A stretch of DNA of 64,000 nt, from positions 62,001 through 126,000 of the forward strand of contig NZ_BAAAWE010000001.1 of NCBI RefSeq assembly GCF_039534915.1, given 5' to 3'. Position numbers and translations under genes: made by a program. Of the stretch, positions 43,862 through 52,095 are shown piece after piece. The first letter of the stretch is position 1; each line of letters opens with the position of its first letter. The DNA is from Streptomyces roseofulvus (GTDB lineage Bacteria > Actinomycetota > Actinomycetes > Streptomycetales > Streptomycetaceae). The notes under the pieces are model-generated. The model saw only the letters and a list, made by a program, of their open reading frames with translations. It was not told where the DNA came from and made no database searches.

Positions 43862-44191
43862 TTAGTCCATGTCGAGGCTGTGCGCCTGGTGGATGAGGTT
43901 GTCGAGTGCTACCTCGGGCAGGGCGCCGGCCTGACGGAAGATGGCGATCTGTTCGCGCACGATCATGAGGGTGGGTATCGACGTGATCTCGAATGCCTGC
44001 GCCAGTTCTCGCTGTGCCTCGGTGTCGACCTTGGCGAAGACGACGCCCTCGTGCTTGTCCGAGACCTGCTCGAAGACGGGCCCGAACTTGCGGCAAGGTC
44101 CGCACCATTCGGCCCAGAAATCGATGATCACGAAGTTGTTTCCGGAGATGACCTCGTTGAAGTTGTCCGCGGTCAGCTCGATGGTGCTCAT
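43862..44191 (-). CDS. Thioredoxin
   Basis: 109 residues from ATG 44191 with AGGAG eight bases upstream. It has the standard thioredoxin fold: MSTIELTADNFNEVI, active site FWAEWCGPCRKF, VDTEAQRELAQAFEITSIPT with the cis-Pro. It reduces disulfides in cytoplasmic proteins. It follows the MFS pump and the FAD reductase on the same strand; a perfect 18-bp hairpin separates it from the pump, so it may have its own promoter. It is probably an accessory thioredoxin rather than the housekeeping one, judging by context. Confidence 0.95.
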   Translation of the reverse strand: MSTIELTADNFNEVISGNNFVIIDFWAEWCGPCRKFGPVFEQVSDKHEGVVFAKVDTEAQRELAQAFEITSIPTLMIVREQIAIFRQAGALPEVALDNLIHQAHSLDMD

Positions 44192-44244
44192 GGGTGCTAC
44201 TCCTGCATGTGCTCGGAGGTATCGGGTTGCGCTGGGGCGCTGCG

Positions 44245-44288
44245 CGGCCGTCGGGCACACCGTGAGGTCGCGGTGTGCCCGACGGCCG
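44245..44288 (-). terminator. Terminator between MFS pump and thioredoxin
   Basis: CGGCCGTCGGGCACACCG, an eight-base loop and the exact complement form a perfect 18-bp stem, about 50 bases after the MFS stop and 54 before the thioredoxin start. Confidence 0.8.
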
Positions 44289-44338
44289 TCTGCCGTGCGG
44301 GATGCGTCGTGCTCCGTCCGCACGGAGTTCCTGCGAGG

Positions 44339-45952
44339 TCAGCGAGCGGCGACGTTGTCCGCGACCCCGGTCTCGGGGGCTGCCTTGGCGTCGGGCTCGA
44401 GGGGTGTGGTGTTCTTCGGGCCGCGCAGGGCGACGTAGAGGAGCAGGGCGGCCATGACAGCGGCGCCGACCCACATGGATTGTTGCCAGCCGTCGACGAA
44501 GGACTGCTGCGCGGCGTGGATCAGATCCTGGGTGTGGCCGCCGGTGGTGGGCGCGACCTCGATGGCGTTGGCGATGCCCTCGCGTGCGGTGTCCGCGGCT
44601 TCGTTGGGGATGTCGTCGAGCTTGCCGTCGATGGCGCTGCGGTAGCCATTGGCCAGGAGCGCGCCGAGCATTGCGACGCCCAGGGCGGTGCCGAATTCGC
44701 GGGTGACGTCGTTGAGTGCGGAGGCAACACCCTGTTTGGCGCGGGGCAGGGAGCTGGTGATGGCCTCGGTGGACGGCGTCATTGAGAGACCCATGCCGAT
44801 GCCCATGGCGAGCATGCCGGCCAGGATGGACAGGTAACCGCCGTCGACGGACACGAACAGTGCCATCAGCGCCAGGCCGAGCGTGGCCAGGGCGACGCCG
44901 GCGGTCATGGTGGGGCGGGCGCCGATCTTGGCGGCCATCTTCGGGGCCATGCCGGAGGCCATCATCATCATGACGGCCATCGGCATCATCGCCACGGTGG
45001 ACAGCAGTCCGGACCAGCCGAGTACGGCCTGGAAGAACGGGAAGAGGACGACGGCGATGCCGGCCTGGACGCCGAAGACGACGAGCAGGGTGATGGAGCC
45101 GCTGGCCAGGCCGCGCTCGCGGAAGAGGCGCACGTCCAGCAGGGATGCGTCGCGGCGGTGCAGCTCCCAGGCCACGAAGGTGATGACGGCGACGACGCCG
45201 ACGGCCAGGCTGGCCAGGGTGATGGGGGCGGTCCAGCCGCGCTCGGGGCCTTCCTGCAGGACGAAGATGAGTCCGATCACGGCGATGGTGGAGACCAGGG
45301 CGCCGATGGTGTCGAAGGAATGGGTGGAGCGTTCGCGGGAGTTGGGCACCGACTTCACTGTCATCGCCAGCGCGACGACGACCAGGACCACGGGCAGCAC
45401 GAATAGCCAGCGCCAGTCGGCGACGTCGACCAGCAGGGCGGAGAGGAACATGCCGAGGATGCCGCCGCCTCCGGCGACGCCGGTCCACACGCCGATCGCC
45501 TTGCCGCGCTCCTCCTCGGGGAAGGTGGAGGTGATGACGGCGAGCGTGATCGGCATGATCATCGCGGCACTGATGCCGGCGGCCACGCGCGCGGCAATCA
45601 TGACCCCGGCCGACGGGGCGAATCCCGCGACGACGCTGGCGGCGCCGAAAATGATCAGGCCGGTGATCAGCATGGGCTTACGGCCAAGACGGTCACCGAC
45701 GGCGCCGAGCGGCAGCAGCAGGGCGGCCAGGGCGAGGGTGTAGATATTGATGATCCACAGGACGGTGTTCTGGGAGGCGCCGAACTCGACGGCCATGTGG
45801 GTCTGGGCGACGTTCAGCCCGGATACGGAGGCGATGACGGCCATCAGCGCGATCGATACGGTGATCAGGATCGCGCGCAGCTGACGCGCATCCGGCGTTC
45901 CCCCGCCGCCTACCGGCGCGGCCGCCGTCTGATGAGGCTGATTGATACTCAT
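44339..45952 (-). CDS. MFS drug-type efflux transporter (DHA2, 14 helices)
   Basis: 537 residues from ATG 45952, preceded by AAGGAAACC. It is a polytopic membrane protein: motif A is GAVGDRLGRKPMLITGL, motif C-like GVAGGGGILGMFLSALLV, and 14 hydrophobic segments can be counted, including LFVLPVVLVVVALAM and ITLLVVFGVQAGIAVVLF. This matches the DHA2 family of proton-driven drug exporters in size. It lies between an FAD disulfide reductase (135 bp upstream) and a thioredoxin, which suggests export of or defence against a thiol-reactive or disulfide compound. The substrate is unknown. Confidence 0.9.
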   Translation of the reverse strand: MSINQPHQTAAAPVGGGGTPDARQLRAILITVSIALMAVIASVSGLNVAQTHMAVEFGASQNTVLWIINIYTLALAALLLPLGAVGDRLGRKPMLITGLIIFGAASVVAGFAPSAGVMIAARVAAGISAAMIMPITLAVITSTFPEEERGKAIGVWTGVAGGGGILGMFLSALLVDVADWRWLFVLPVVLVVVALAMTVKSVPNSRERSTHSFDTIGALVSTIAVIGLIFVLQEGPERGWTAPITLASLAVGVVAVITFVAWELHRRDASLLDVRLFRERGLASGSITLLVVFGVQAGIAVVLFPFFQAVLGWSGLLSTVAMMPMAVMMMMASGMAPKMAAKIGARPTMTAGVALATLGLALMALFVSVDGGYLSILAGMLAMGIGMGLSMTPSTEAITSSLPRAKQGVASALNDVTREFGTALGVAMLGALLANGYRSAIDGKLDDIPNEAADTAREGIANAIEVAPTTGGHTQDLIHAAQQSFVDGWQQSMWVGAAVMAALLLYVALRGPKNTTPLEPDAKAAPETGVADNVAAR

Positions 45953-46087
45953 GGTTTCCTTCCCAAAAGGGCATGCGGGATCAGCGCCGGGACAGGGCCG
46001 GTCGCTAGGTTGGTGAGATAGGGACGTGCTCACCGCGCGGACTGCTGGATGGCGGTCGCGCGGTTCTTCCGCTGCGGGGCTTACGTG

Positions 46088-47095
46088 TCAGCCGCTGGTC
46101 TTTTGTGCGGCGGCGAGCGCGGCGTCGGTGTCCGCAGCGGCCAGCAGGGCGTTGATGTGGGAGCCGGCCAGGGCTCCGGCCGCGCCGGAAGCGCCAACCT
46201 GGGCGGTGAGGTCGGTGACGTTGCCGGCCACCCACACGCCCGGAATCTCGGTGGTGCCGGCCATGGCGGAGGCGAAGCGGCGGCCCATGTTGTCGGGCAG
46301 GTCCTCCATCGGCAGCATCAGCCCGTCCAGGCCCTCCGTGCGGGCCTGCATCTGAGTTGCCACGGCCAGAATCCGCCGCGCCACGAAAGTACCGTCGGTC
46401 AGGCGGACGCCGGCAAGGGCACCGTCGTCATCGTTGACGACTTCTTTGACCTCGGTCTCGATGATGCGGATGTTGCGGGCGGCGAAGCGGGCGCGGGTGT
46501 CCGTGTCCAGCTCGGTGCCGTTCGTGAAGTAGATGAGGTCATCTGTCAGCTGGCGGAACAGCCAGGAGTGGTGGACGGAGGCGGGGCCGGTGGAGAGGAT
46601 GCCGATGGGCTTGTCGCGCACCTCCCAGCCGTGGCAGTAGGGGCAGTGCACCACGCTGTGGCCCCAGTGCTCGGCCAGGCCGGGCACCTCCGGAAGCACG
46701 TCGCGCAGACCGGTGGCCACCAGCACCCGGCGCGCCGTCAGCGTACGGCCGTCGGCCAAAGTGACGGTGAACCGCAGATCACCGGCCGCTGAGGGGGCGG
46801 CGGGTTCGGCCCCGGATACTTCCCCGAAGACGATCCGGCCGCCGTACTGGCGTACCTGCTCACGTCCGCGCTGGAGGATCTCGAGGGGCGGGGTGCCGTC
46901 GAGGACGATGAAGCCGTGCATGGCTGCTGCGGGGGCGTTGCGCGGGATACCACTGTCGATAACGACGACCGAGCGGCGCGAGCGGGCCAGCATCAGCGCG
47001 CCGTTCAGGCCCGCGGCGCCGCCGCCGATCACCACGACGTCCACGGTCTCGGTGGGCAGTGCGTCGCTCTCGTAGTGGGAAGTCTGCGCAGACAT
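46088..47095 (-). CDS. FAD-dependent thioredoxin-reductase-like oxidoreductase
   Basis: 335 residues from ATG 47095. The FAD-binding GGGAAGLNGALMLARSRR is near residue 25. The redox centre is VHCPYCHGWE (CPYC instead of the CATC of standard thioredoxin reductase). The NADPH-binding segment is unusual (GILSTGPASVHHS). The C-terminal FAD block is WVAGNVTDLTAQVGASGAAG. It belongs to the TrxR-like group that includes dithiol oxidases of disulfide antibiotics; whether it reduces thioredoxin or oxidises a small dithiol is not known. It is divergent from an XRE-cupin regulator, with which it shares a 92-bp promoter region. Confidence 0.85.
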   Translation of the reverse strand: MSAQTSHYESDALPTETVDVVVIGGGAAGLNGALMLARSRRSVVVIDSGIPRNAPAAAMHGFIVLDGTPPLEILQRGREQVRQYGGRIVFGEVSGAEPAAPSAAGDLRFTVTLADGRTLTARRVLVATGLRDVLPEVPGLAEHWGHSVVHCPYCHGWEVRDKPIGILSTGPASVHHSWLFRQLTDDLIYFTNGTELDTDTRARFAARNIRIIETEVKEVVNDDDGALAGVRLTDGTFVARRILAVATQMQARTEGLDGLMLPMEDLPDNMGRRFASAMAGTTEIPGVWVAGNVTDLTAQVGASGAAGALAGSHINALLAAADTDAALAAAQKTSG

Positions 47096-47187
47096 CTCGC
47101 GCCCTTTCGTCGTACCTGGCCCCCGGTGCTGGACCATCTGTATTCGACGTTAAGCCCGCATTGCATCAAGGGCATACAGTGTTGCCT
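47096..47187. promoter_or_regulatory. Divergent promoter/operator region
   Basis: The 92 bp separate the reductase (minus) and the XRE-cupin regulator (plus). Toward the regulator, TACAGT ends seven bases before its ATG and there is no SD, pointing to a leaderless transcript. Toward the reductase, TTGATG and CGAATA are 17 bp apart. GGCA...TGCC half sites (GGCATACAGTGTTGCC) overlap the regulator's -10 and could be its own operator. Confidence 0.5.
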
Positions 47188-47802
47188 ATGACGCAAGAAG
47201 ATGGGCAGCTGGACAGCCTCGTACGCAAACGGATCCGCGCGCTGCGTGTCGCACAGGGCTGGTCCCTGGAGGAACTGGCCACCCGGGCCAACCTCAGCCA
47301 GTCCTCACTGAGCCGCATCGAGAACGGTCAGCGCCGCCTCGCCCTGGACCAGCTCGTCACCCTCGCCCGCGCCCTGGACACCACCTTGGACCAGCTCGTG
47401 GAGAACGCCGCCGACGACGTTGTCATCAGCCCGATGATCGACGGCACGCATGGTCTGATGCGCTGGCCCATAAAGGGCGACCCCGGCATGAGCGTGATGC
47501 GCCAGCGGATGACCGACCCGCCGCCCGACAACCCGGCCCGCATGCGCGCCCACCCCGGCCGCGAATGGCTCGTCGTGCTGTCCGGCACCGCCATCCTCAT
47601 GCTCGGCCACCGGCGCTTTCGCATCGAGACCAACCAGGCCGCCGAGTTCCCCACCATGATGCCGCATGCCATCGGCGCCGAGGGCGGACCATGCGAGATC
47701 ATGGGCATCTTCGACCGAGACGCCCGCCGCGGCCACCAGAAGGACACCAGCGCCGACGGCTCCGAAGCCGACTGCGGGGGCGCCCAGGGGCCCTGCGAAT
47801 AA
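47188..47802 (+). CDS. XRE-family regulator with cupin domain
   Basis: 204 residues from ATG 47188. The N-terminal helix-turn-helix (about 10-65) is QGWSLEELATRANLSQSSLS, RIENGQRRLALDQL. The C-terminal half is a cupin (HPGREWLVVLSGTAILMLGH, HAIGAEGGPCEIMGIFDRD), where a small ligand is expected to bind. It is transcribed divergently from the FAD reductase and MFS pump, the usual arrangement for a local repressor/activator of such genes. The ATG lies seven bases after a -10-like TACAGT, so initiation may be leaderless. Confidence 0.85.
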   Translation: MTQEDGQLDSLVRKRIRALRVAQGWSLEELATRANLSQSSLSRIENGQRRLALDQLVTLARALDTTLDQLVENAADDVVISPMIDGTHGLMRWPIKGDPGMSVMRQRMTDPPPDNPARMRAHPGREWLVVLSGTAILMLGHRRFRIETNQAAEFPTMMPHAIGAEGGPCEIMGIFDRDARRGHQKDTSADGSEADCGGAQGPCE

Positions 47803-47933
47803 CAGGCCGCAGCCCTGCCAGAAACCCACGGCACGGTGGGCGATATTGCGTGATAGGCAGCACACCAAGCCACCTTCTTGCGCATTCCGCAAGCACTCGT
47901 GCTGCAGACGCATGTCGAGTTTACGGTGAAGCC

Positions 47934-48806
47934 ATGCCCCCAACGCATCAGCACACCCCCCACCACGGCGAAAGCGGTCACCACCCTGGCCACAACAGCG
48001 ATCGCGGTCAGGCGGAGATCCTCGATCTGGATGCCGAGGTGCTCGCCGAGCACATTGCGTCCATCACCGCCTGGCTGCCGCTAAAGAGCGAACCGCGCCA
48101 GATAGTGGACCTGGGCTGCGGTACCGGCGCGGGAACTTTCGCGCTCCTCGAGCGTTTCCCCGATGCGCACGTCACCGCCGTCGACACCTCAGCCGTGCAC
48201 CTCCAGCTCCTGCGCGAGAAGGCACGCGCCCGCGGTAGCGAGGGGAGCATCCGGACCGTGCAGGCCGACCTCGACGCCGATCACTGGCCCGACCTCGGCA
48301 CGCCGGATCTGGTGTGGGCCTCGGCCTCGATGCACCACATGGCCAACCCCGACCGCGCCCTGACGAGCGTCCATGAACTGCTCGCACCCGGCGGACTGTT
48401 CGCCGTCGTCGAGCTCGCAGGCTTCCCCCGCTTCCTGCCCGCAGGTGCCCCGGAGAGCCGGCCCGGACTCGAGGAGCGCGCACATGCCGCGACCGACAGC
48501 TTCCACGCCGAGCACGTTCCGCACCGCGGCGCCGACTGGGGCCTGATACTGACAGCCGCCGGCTTCACCGTCGAGGACGAGCGCACCATCACCGTCAACA
48601 TCGAAGGTGCGCGCAGCGAAGCGATCGGCCGCTACGCCTACGGCAGCCTGCAGCGCATCCGCGGCGTCGCCGCACCCGCCCTCAGCCACGAGGACCTCGC
48701 CGCACTCGACGAACTCCTGGACACCAGCAGCCCGAACAGCCTTCTGCAGCGTGAGGACCTCGCCGTACGCACCGAGCGCACCGTCTGGGCCGCCCGCCGC
48801 GCCTGA
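47934..48806 (+). CDS. SAM-dependent class I methyltransferase
   Basis: 290 residues from ATG 47934 with GGTGAA upstream. It has a His-rich N-terminus (MPPTHQHTPHHGESGHHPGH, possible metal binding), then motif I VDLGCGTGAGTFALLERF, motif II VTAVDTSAVHLQLLREKA, and the post-I block LVWASASMHHMANPDRAL. This is the Methyltransf_25/11 fold that methylates small molecules. It follows the XRE-cupin gene and may be part of the same locus, together with the DUF1684 and NTF2-like genes. The substrate is unknown. A GC-rich hairpin follows at about 48812-48842. Confidence 0.85.
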   Translation: MPPTHQHTPHHGESGHHPGHNSDRGQAEILDLDAEVLAEHIASITAWLPLKSEPRQIVDLGCGTGAGTFALLERFPDAHVTAVDTSAVHLQLLREKARARGSEGSIRTVQADLDADHWPDLGTPDLVWASASMHHMANPDRALTSVHELLAPGGLFAVVELAGFPRFLPAGAPESRPGLEERAHAATDSFHAEHVPHRGADWGLILTAAGFTVEDERTITVNIEGARSEAIGRYAYGSLQRIRGVAAPALSHEDLAALDELLDTSSPNSLLQREDLAVRTERTVWAARRA

Positions 48807-48987
48807 ACACCCGGCCAGGCACGCCTGGTTGCCTGCCGGGCAGCCTCACACCCAATTACTTGCCTCATACGCAACCACCGCCTGCGCAGCACTATGGGCT
48901 TCGTTGGGCTGAGCAACCATGCCCGCGCACGCCCGCGCAGTGCTGTCGCCGCGACCCCTCAGCGCGGCGGAAAGGAAACGGAGCATC

Positions 48988-49794
48988 ATGACTGCACCGC
49001 AGATCCCCGTCGAATACGAAGCCTGGCGCCAGGGCCGGTGGGAAGAGATCGCCGGAGCGAACGGCAAGGCCACCGTCGTCGCCAACGCCAAGATCACTGA
49101 CCCGGGCCCTCTCACGCTTCCCGGCATCCCCGGCGAATGGCGCACCACCGAAGCAGGCGACCTGACCGTGACGGCCAAGGCCGGCGACGGCGTACAGGTA
49201 GCCGGCAGCCTCGTCGACGGAACGAGCCCCGTTCCCTCCGGCGGCTCCCTGGAATTCCCTGACAACCGGGTCGGCTACGCCAGTGGCGCGGATGGCTCCT
49301 ACGGCCTGGTCGTCATGGACCACGGCCGCGTCGAGCGCACCGGACTCACCGGCATCGACACCTTCCCCTACGACCCCACCTGGGTCTTCGAAGGCCAGTA
49401 CCGAGCAGCTCCCGAAGGGCGTCGCATCGAAGTGGGGCGGTTGACCAGCCCACCCAGCACCGAAGCCATCCTGGCGCCCGTCGACCTGGCCGTGACCATC
49501 GATGACACCGAATACGTCCTGGCCGTCCTGCAGGACTTCCCCGGCCAGCGACTGGTGATCTTCACCGACGAGACCAACGGCGATTCGACGCCGCCGATCG
49601 GCCGCTGGCTGGTGCTGCCGCTCCTGGAACCCGGCAGCACCCTGACGGTCGACTTCAACAAGGCCACGCTCTCGCACCACCACCTGAACCCGGATGTATT
49701 CGTCTGTCCGCTCTCGCCGCCTGGCAACCACCTGCCGATCCGAATCGAGGTCGGCGAACGCGCGCTGATCCACGCCGCTGTCGGCCAGAGCTGA
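48988..49794 (+). CDS. DUF1684 family protein
   Basis: 268 residues from ATG 48988, preceded by GGAAACGGAG. The second half shows the family signature: GRWLVLPLLEPGSTLTVDFN, KATLSHHHLNPDVFVCPLSP, PGNHLPIRIEVGERAL. In the standard family the middle block reads as an Asn-Pro-Tyr-Cys-type motif; here it is replaced by HHHLNPDVFV. DUF1684 proteins are about 250-290 residues with no known reaction. The gene follows the methyltransferase by 180 bp and precedes an NTF2-like gene by 49 bp, so the last two are probably one transcript. Confidence 0.8.
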   Translation: MTAPQIPVEYEAWRQGRWEEIAGANGKATVVANAKITDPGPLTLPGIPGEWRTTEAGDLTVTAKAGDGVQVAGSLVDGTSPVPSGGSLEFPDNRVGYASGADGSYGLVVMDHGRVERTGLTGIDTFPYDPTWVFEGQYRAAPEGRRIEVGRLTSPPSTEAILAPVDLAVTIDDTEYVLAVLQDFPGQRLVIFTDETNGDSTPPIGRWLVLPLLEPGSTLTVDFNKATLSHHHLNPDVFVCPLSPPGNHLPIRIEVGERALIHAAVGQS

Positions 49795-49843
49795 TCTGCC
49801 TCACTCCTGCCGGAACCCATCACTCGTATCGAAGGAAGACCGC

Positions 49844-50221
49844 ATGAGCCAGGACCTGAAGGACAAGGCCGTCACCTACCTCCGCGCACTGGAGAACCGC
49901 GACTGGAAGACCGCTCGTGCCCTGTGCGCCGAGACGGCCATCGTCTGGCACAACGACGGCAAGGGCGAGCAGTCCATCGAGGAGAACATCGCCGGAATGG
50001 AAGGGCAGATCGAATCCATCGAATCGATGCGCTACGACATCCTGCGCCAGCTCTCCCAGCCGGGCGAAGTCCTCCAGCAGCACGTGGTCCACGTCGCCAC
50101 CACCAACGGCATGCGCGGCGAGGTCCACGCCGCCGTCTACTTCGGCTTCGACGACGCCGGACAGATCAAACGCATTGAGGAGTACGCCAACTTCATCCCG
50201 GTTGGCGGTCAGGACGGCTGA
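49844..50221 (+). CDS. NTF2-like / SnoaL-fold protein
   Basis: 125 residues from ATG 49844 with GAAGGA upstream. It has the SnoaL-like alpha+beta pattern: DKAVTYLRALENRDWKTARA, LCAETAIVWHNDGKGEQSIE, VHVATTNGMRGEVHAAVYFG, IKRIEEYANF. Members are cyclases, isomerases or small-ligand binders. It lies 49 bp after the DUF1684 gene and ends the plus-strand series, with a very strong terminator 55 bases later. The reaction is unknown; together with the methyltransferase a small-molecule modification is plausible. Confidence 0.85.
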   Translation: MSQDLKDKAVTYLRALENRDWKTARALCAETAIVWHNDGKGEQSIEENIAGMEGQIESIESMRYDILRQLSQPGEVLQQHVVHVATTNGMRGEVHAAVYFGFDDAGQIKRIEEYANFIPVGGQDG

Positions 50222-50275
50222 CGGCGACACCACGGCGCACAGTGCGCAGCGCTCAACCTCGAAGGGGCCCACCTG

Positions 50276-50317
50276 CTGCCCGGGGCCGTCGACCACCGGT
50301 TCGACGGCCCCGGGCAG
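50276..50317 (+). terminator. 17-bp perfect terminator hairpin
   Basis: CTGCCCGGGGCCGTCGA, an eight-base loop and the exact complement, extendable by three further pairs. It lies 55 bases after the NTF2-like stop. Confidence 0.8.
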
Positions 50318-50458
50318 TAGCAACCGCGCTCGACGGGCAGCCGCCCATCAGCCGTGTCAACAACCCTGCGGGTCAATACACCTAGGCCGGGCAGCCCCGG
50401 CGCCTCGCACACCCATTCCGCGGCGGCGCGAGCGGCGGCCCCTCCAGCCGAAAACCGG

Positions 50459-50489
50459 GCCGCCCCCTGCACCGAGCGCAGGGGGCGGC
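50459..50489 (-). terminator. Terminator of small secreted gene
   Basis: GCCGCCCCCTGC, a seven-base loop and the exact complement, 20 bases downstream of the minus-strand stop at 50509. Confidence 0.75.
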
Positions 50490-50508
50490 GGGCTTGGCAG
50501 CCGGGTTG

Positions 50509-50952
50509 TCACCGCAGGCGTACGCAGAGCGGTCGTCCGAGGTCGCGGAACTCGACGCATACCCGGGTGCCTACCGGGTGCTGCGGGCCGGTCCGGCCGT
50601 CCCGGCCCCAGCTGGTCTCCACAAAGTTCGTGCCAGGGGCCGGGTGCTTCGCCTGCTTCCAGCCGGTCGCGGCTGTCATACGGCCGCCGGGGCGCTGGTA
50701 GAGCCACCGGGCTTGCGCCGTGGGCTTGTTGGTCGCCATGGAGGCGTACACCCAAGCGACACCGCGATCCGCCGAGCGTCCCTTGTGCCAGTGCTTCACC
50801 ACGATGCCCGGCGAACACTCGCCCCGGCCCTCCGAGCGGCATGCGTTCTGCCGGTCGTACTTGTACGTCGCCGCCGACGCCGGCGTGGTGCCGGCACCCG
50901 CCAGGAGTAAGGCCAGGGCGGTGGTTACCGCAGAGCTCAGGATTCGCTTCAT
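50509..50952 (-). CDS. Small secreted protein
   Basis: 147 residues from ATG 50952. The signal peptide spans about 1-28 (ILSSAVTTALALLLAGAGTT, cleavage ASA). The mature domain has four cysteines (NACRSEGRGECSP, RVCVEFRDLGRPLCV), a beta-rich middle (DRGVAWVYASMATNKPTAQA) and a basic C-terminus. Similar small disulfide proteins are common in streptomycete secretomes without known function. It is monocistronic with its own terminator. A weak match to the GATCnnnTCACC element lies about 65 bp upstream. Confidence 0.7.
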   Translation of the reverse strand: MKRILSSAVTTALALLLAGAGTTPASAATYKYDRQNACRSEGRGECSPGIVVKHWHKGRSADRGVAWVYASMATNKPTAQARWLYQRPGGRMTAATGWKQAKHPAPGTNFVETSWGRDGRTGPQHPVGTRVCVEFRDLGRPLCVRLR

Positions 50953-51044
50953 GATCAGCCAACCGCCGGGGAGCCGTGCCGGAGACGCTGCCGCCGCGTA
51001 CACCACACGTCCGGGTGAGCTGATCGACGGGCAACCGCGCGAGG

Positions 51045-51158
51045 TCAGCGGCCGTAGGCGGTGCCCATGGCCGCCCATTGGTCGTAGGCGTCGCGCATCA
51101 GCCGCATTCCGGCCGCCTCCCTCTCCTGTGCCGGACCGCCGTGGGGCCGTGCGTTCAC
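51045..51158 (-). CDS. 37-residue protein coupled to the 51155 gene
   Basis: From GTG 51158, which overlaps the TGA of the upstream gene (GTGA), to TGA 51045-51047. The product is NARPHGGPAQEREAAGMRLM, then RDAYDQWAAMGTAYGR: helical and amphipathic, with coding-like codon use. Coupling by overlap and conserved-looking composition support it as a real small gene. The function is unknown. Confidence 0.5.
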   Translation of the reverse strand: MNARPHGGPAQEREAAGMRLMRDAYDQWAAMGTAYGR

Positions 51159-51916
51159 GAGGACTCCGTCCCTTCGGCCGTCGTGCCCGCCGCCGCGCGC
51201 GGGACGTACGGGCCCGCGGGGTACTCCCGGTCACCCGGCTTGTAGAACGCGCGCAGCGCGTCGTACTCCGCCTGCAGCGGGTCCGCCGGCAGCCCATTCT
51301 TCACGACCGACCCGTACGGCAGTCCTTCCCGGTCGGTGTGGATGACGGCCCGGTACTCCCGCCCGCCGGGCGCGTGCTCGGAGGCCATGGTGAATCCGAC
51401 CAGCCGGTGCTTGTGGAACACCCGGAACTGGGTGTTGGTGCGGTCGATCACGCCGCCGTAGTGCACGGTCAGCCCGAGTTCCGGCCAGCCGGCCGCCTCC
51501 GGCCCGAGCAGCGGGGCCAGTTCACCCGCGGGCACCGGTCCCCGCTTGCGCTCGGTGGGGACCGTCCCGAGAATCCCGTCGGCCTCGCCCCGCACCACCG
51601 CCCCCGCCGTGGTATTCACGAAGGACTGCACCGGGATCGAGCCAAGCAGCACGGCGGTGCCGTCGAGATTTGCCGGGCCGTGCGTGCCCCACTCCTGCCA
51701 GGTCCAGCCGTCCGCGGTCGGGGCGAAGCCGAGTTCGGCGAGTGCGGCAATCCGGTCGGCCGGGCTCGGCAGGGTCCCGGCGTCCGTCGCGGCGAGGAGA
51801 TCGGTGCGCGGCGGAAGCGCGGCGCTCCGTCCCCGCGCGTCCGTGACCCCCGCGACCCACAGAGCCCAGGCGCCGTCAGGGTTTTGGACCAGGTGAGCCG
51901 AAAGAGCTTTTGTCAT
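51155..51916 (-). CDS. Hypothetical protein, possibly DUF6303-like N-terminus
   Basis: 253 residues from ATG 51916. The N-terminal part (ALSAHLVQNPDGAWALWVAG, ADRIAALAELGFAPTADGWT, WQEWGTHG) resembles the DUF6303 pattern from memory. The C-terminal half (FRVFHKHRLVGFTMASEHAP, LQAEYDALRAFYKPGDREYP) is different and unrecognised. It is cytoplasmic. It is co-translated with a 37-residue protein, and its divergent neighbour at 52096 shares the promoter region with an inverted repeat (52040-52061). Confidence 0.55.
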   Translation of the reverse strand: MTKALSAHLVQNPDGAWALWVAGVTDARGRSAALPPRTDLLAATDAGTLPSPADRIAALAELGFAPTADGWTWQEWGTHGPANLDGTAVLLGSIPVQSFVNTTAGAVVRGEADGILGTVPTERKRGPVPAGELAPLLGPEAAGWPELGLTVHYGGVIDRTNTQFRVFHKHRLVGFTMASEHAPGGREYRAVIHTDREGLPYGSVVKNGLPADPLQAEYDALRAFYKPGDREYPAGPYVPRAAAGTTAEGTESS

Positions 51917-52039
51917 CCCCGACCTACTTTCCGGACCGTCACGTCCCGTGCGCGGCCCGCGCGTTGGTGTCCTTCGATTCCGGCAACGTATCGGCAAACA
52001 CCCGACCGGCGCCGGTCGTTCGAACCCCTTGCCCGAACT

Positions 52040-52061
52040 CCAACTCCAAAGCTAGAGTTGG
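52040..52061. promoter_or_regulatory. Inverted repeat in divergent promoter region
   Basis: CCAACTC, an eight-base spacer and GAGTTGG. It is centred 45 bp before the start at 52096 and 134 bp before the divergent start at 51916, in a locally A+T-richer stretch. A candidate operator or a weak terminator. Confidence 0.4.
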
Positions 52062-52095
52062 CACAAGGCAAACAATGCAGAAAGGAATGCAACCC

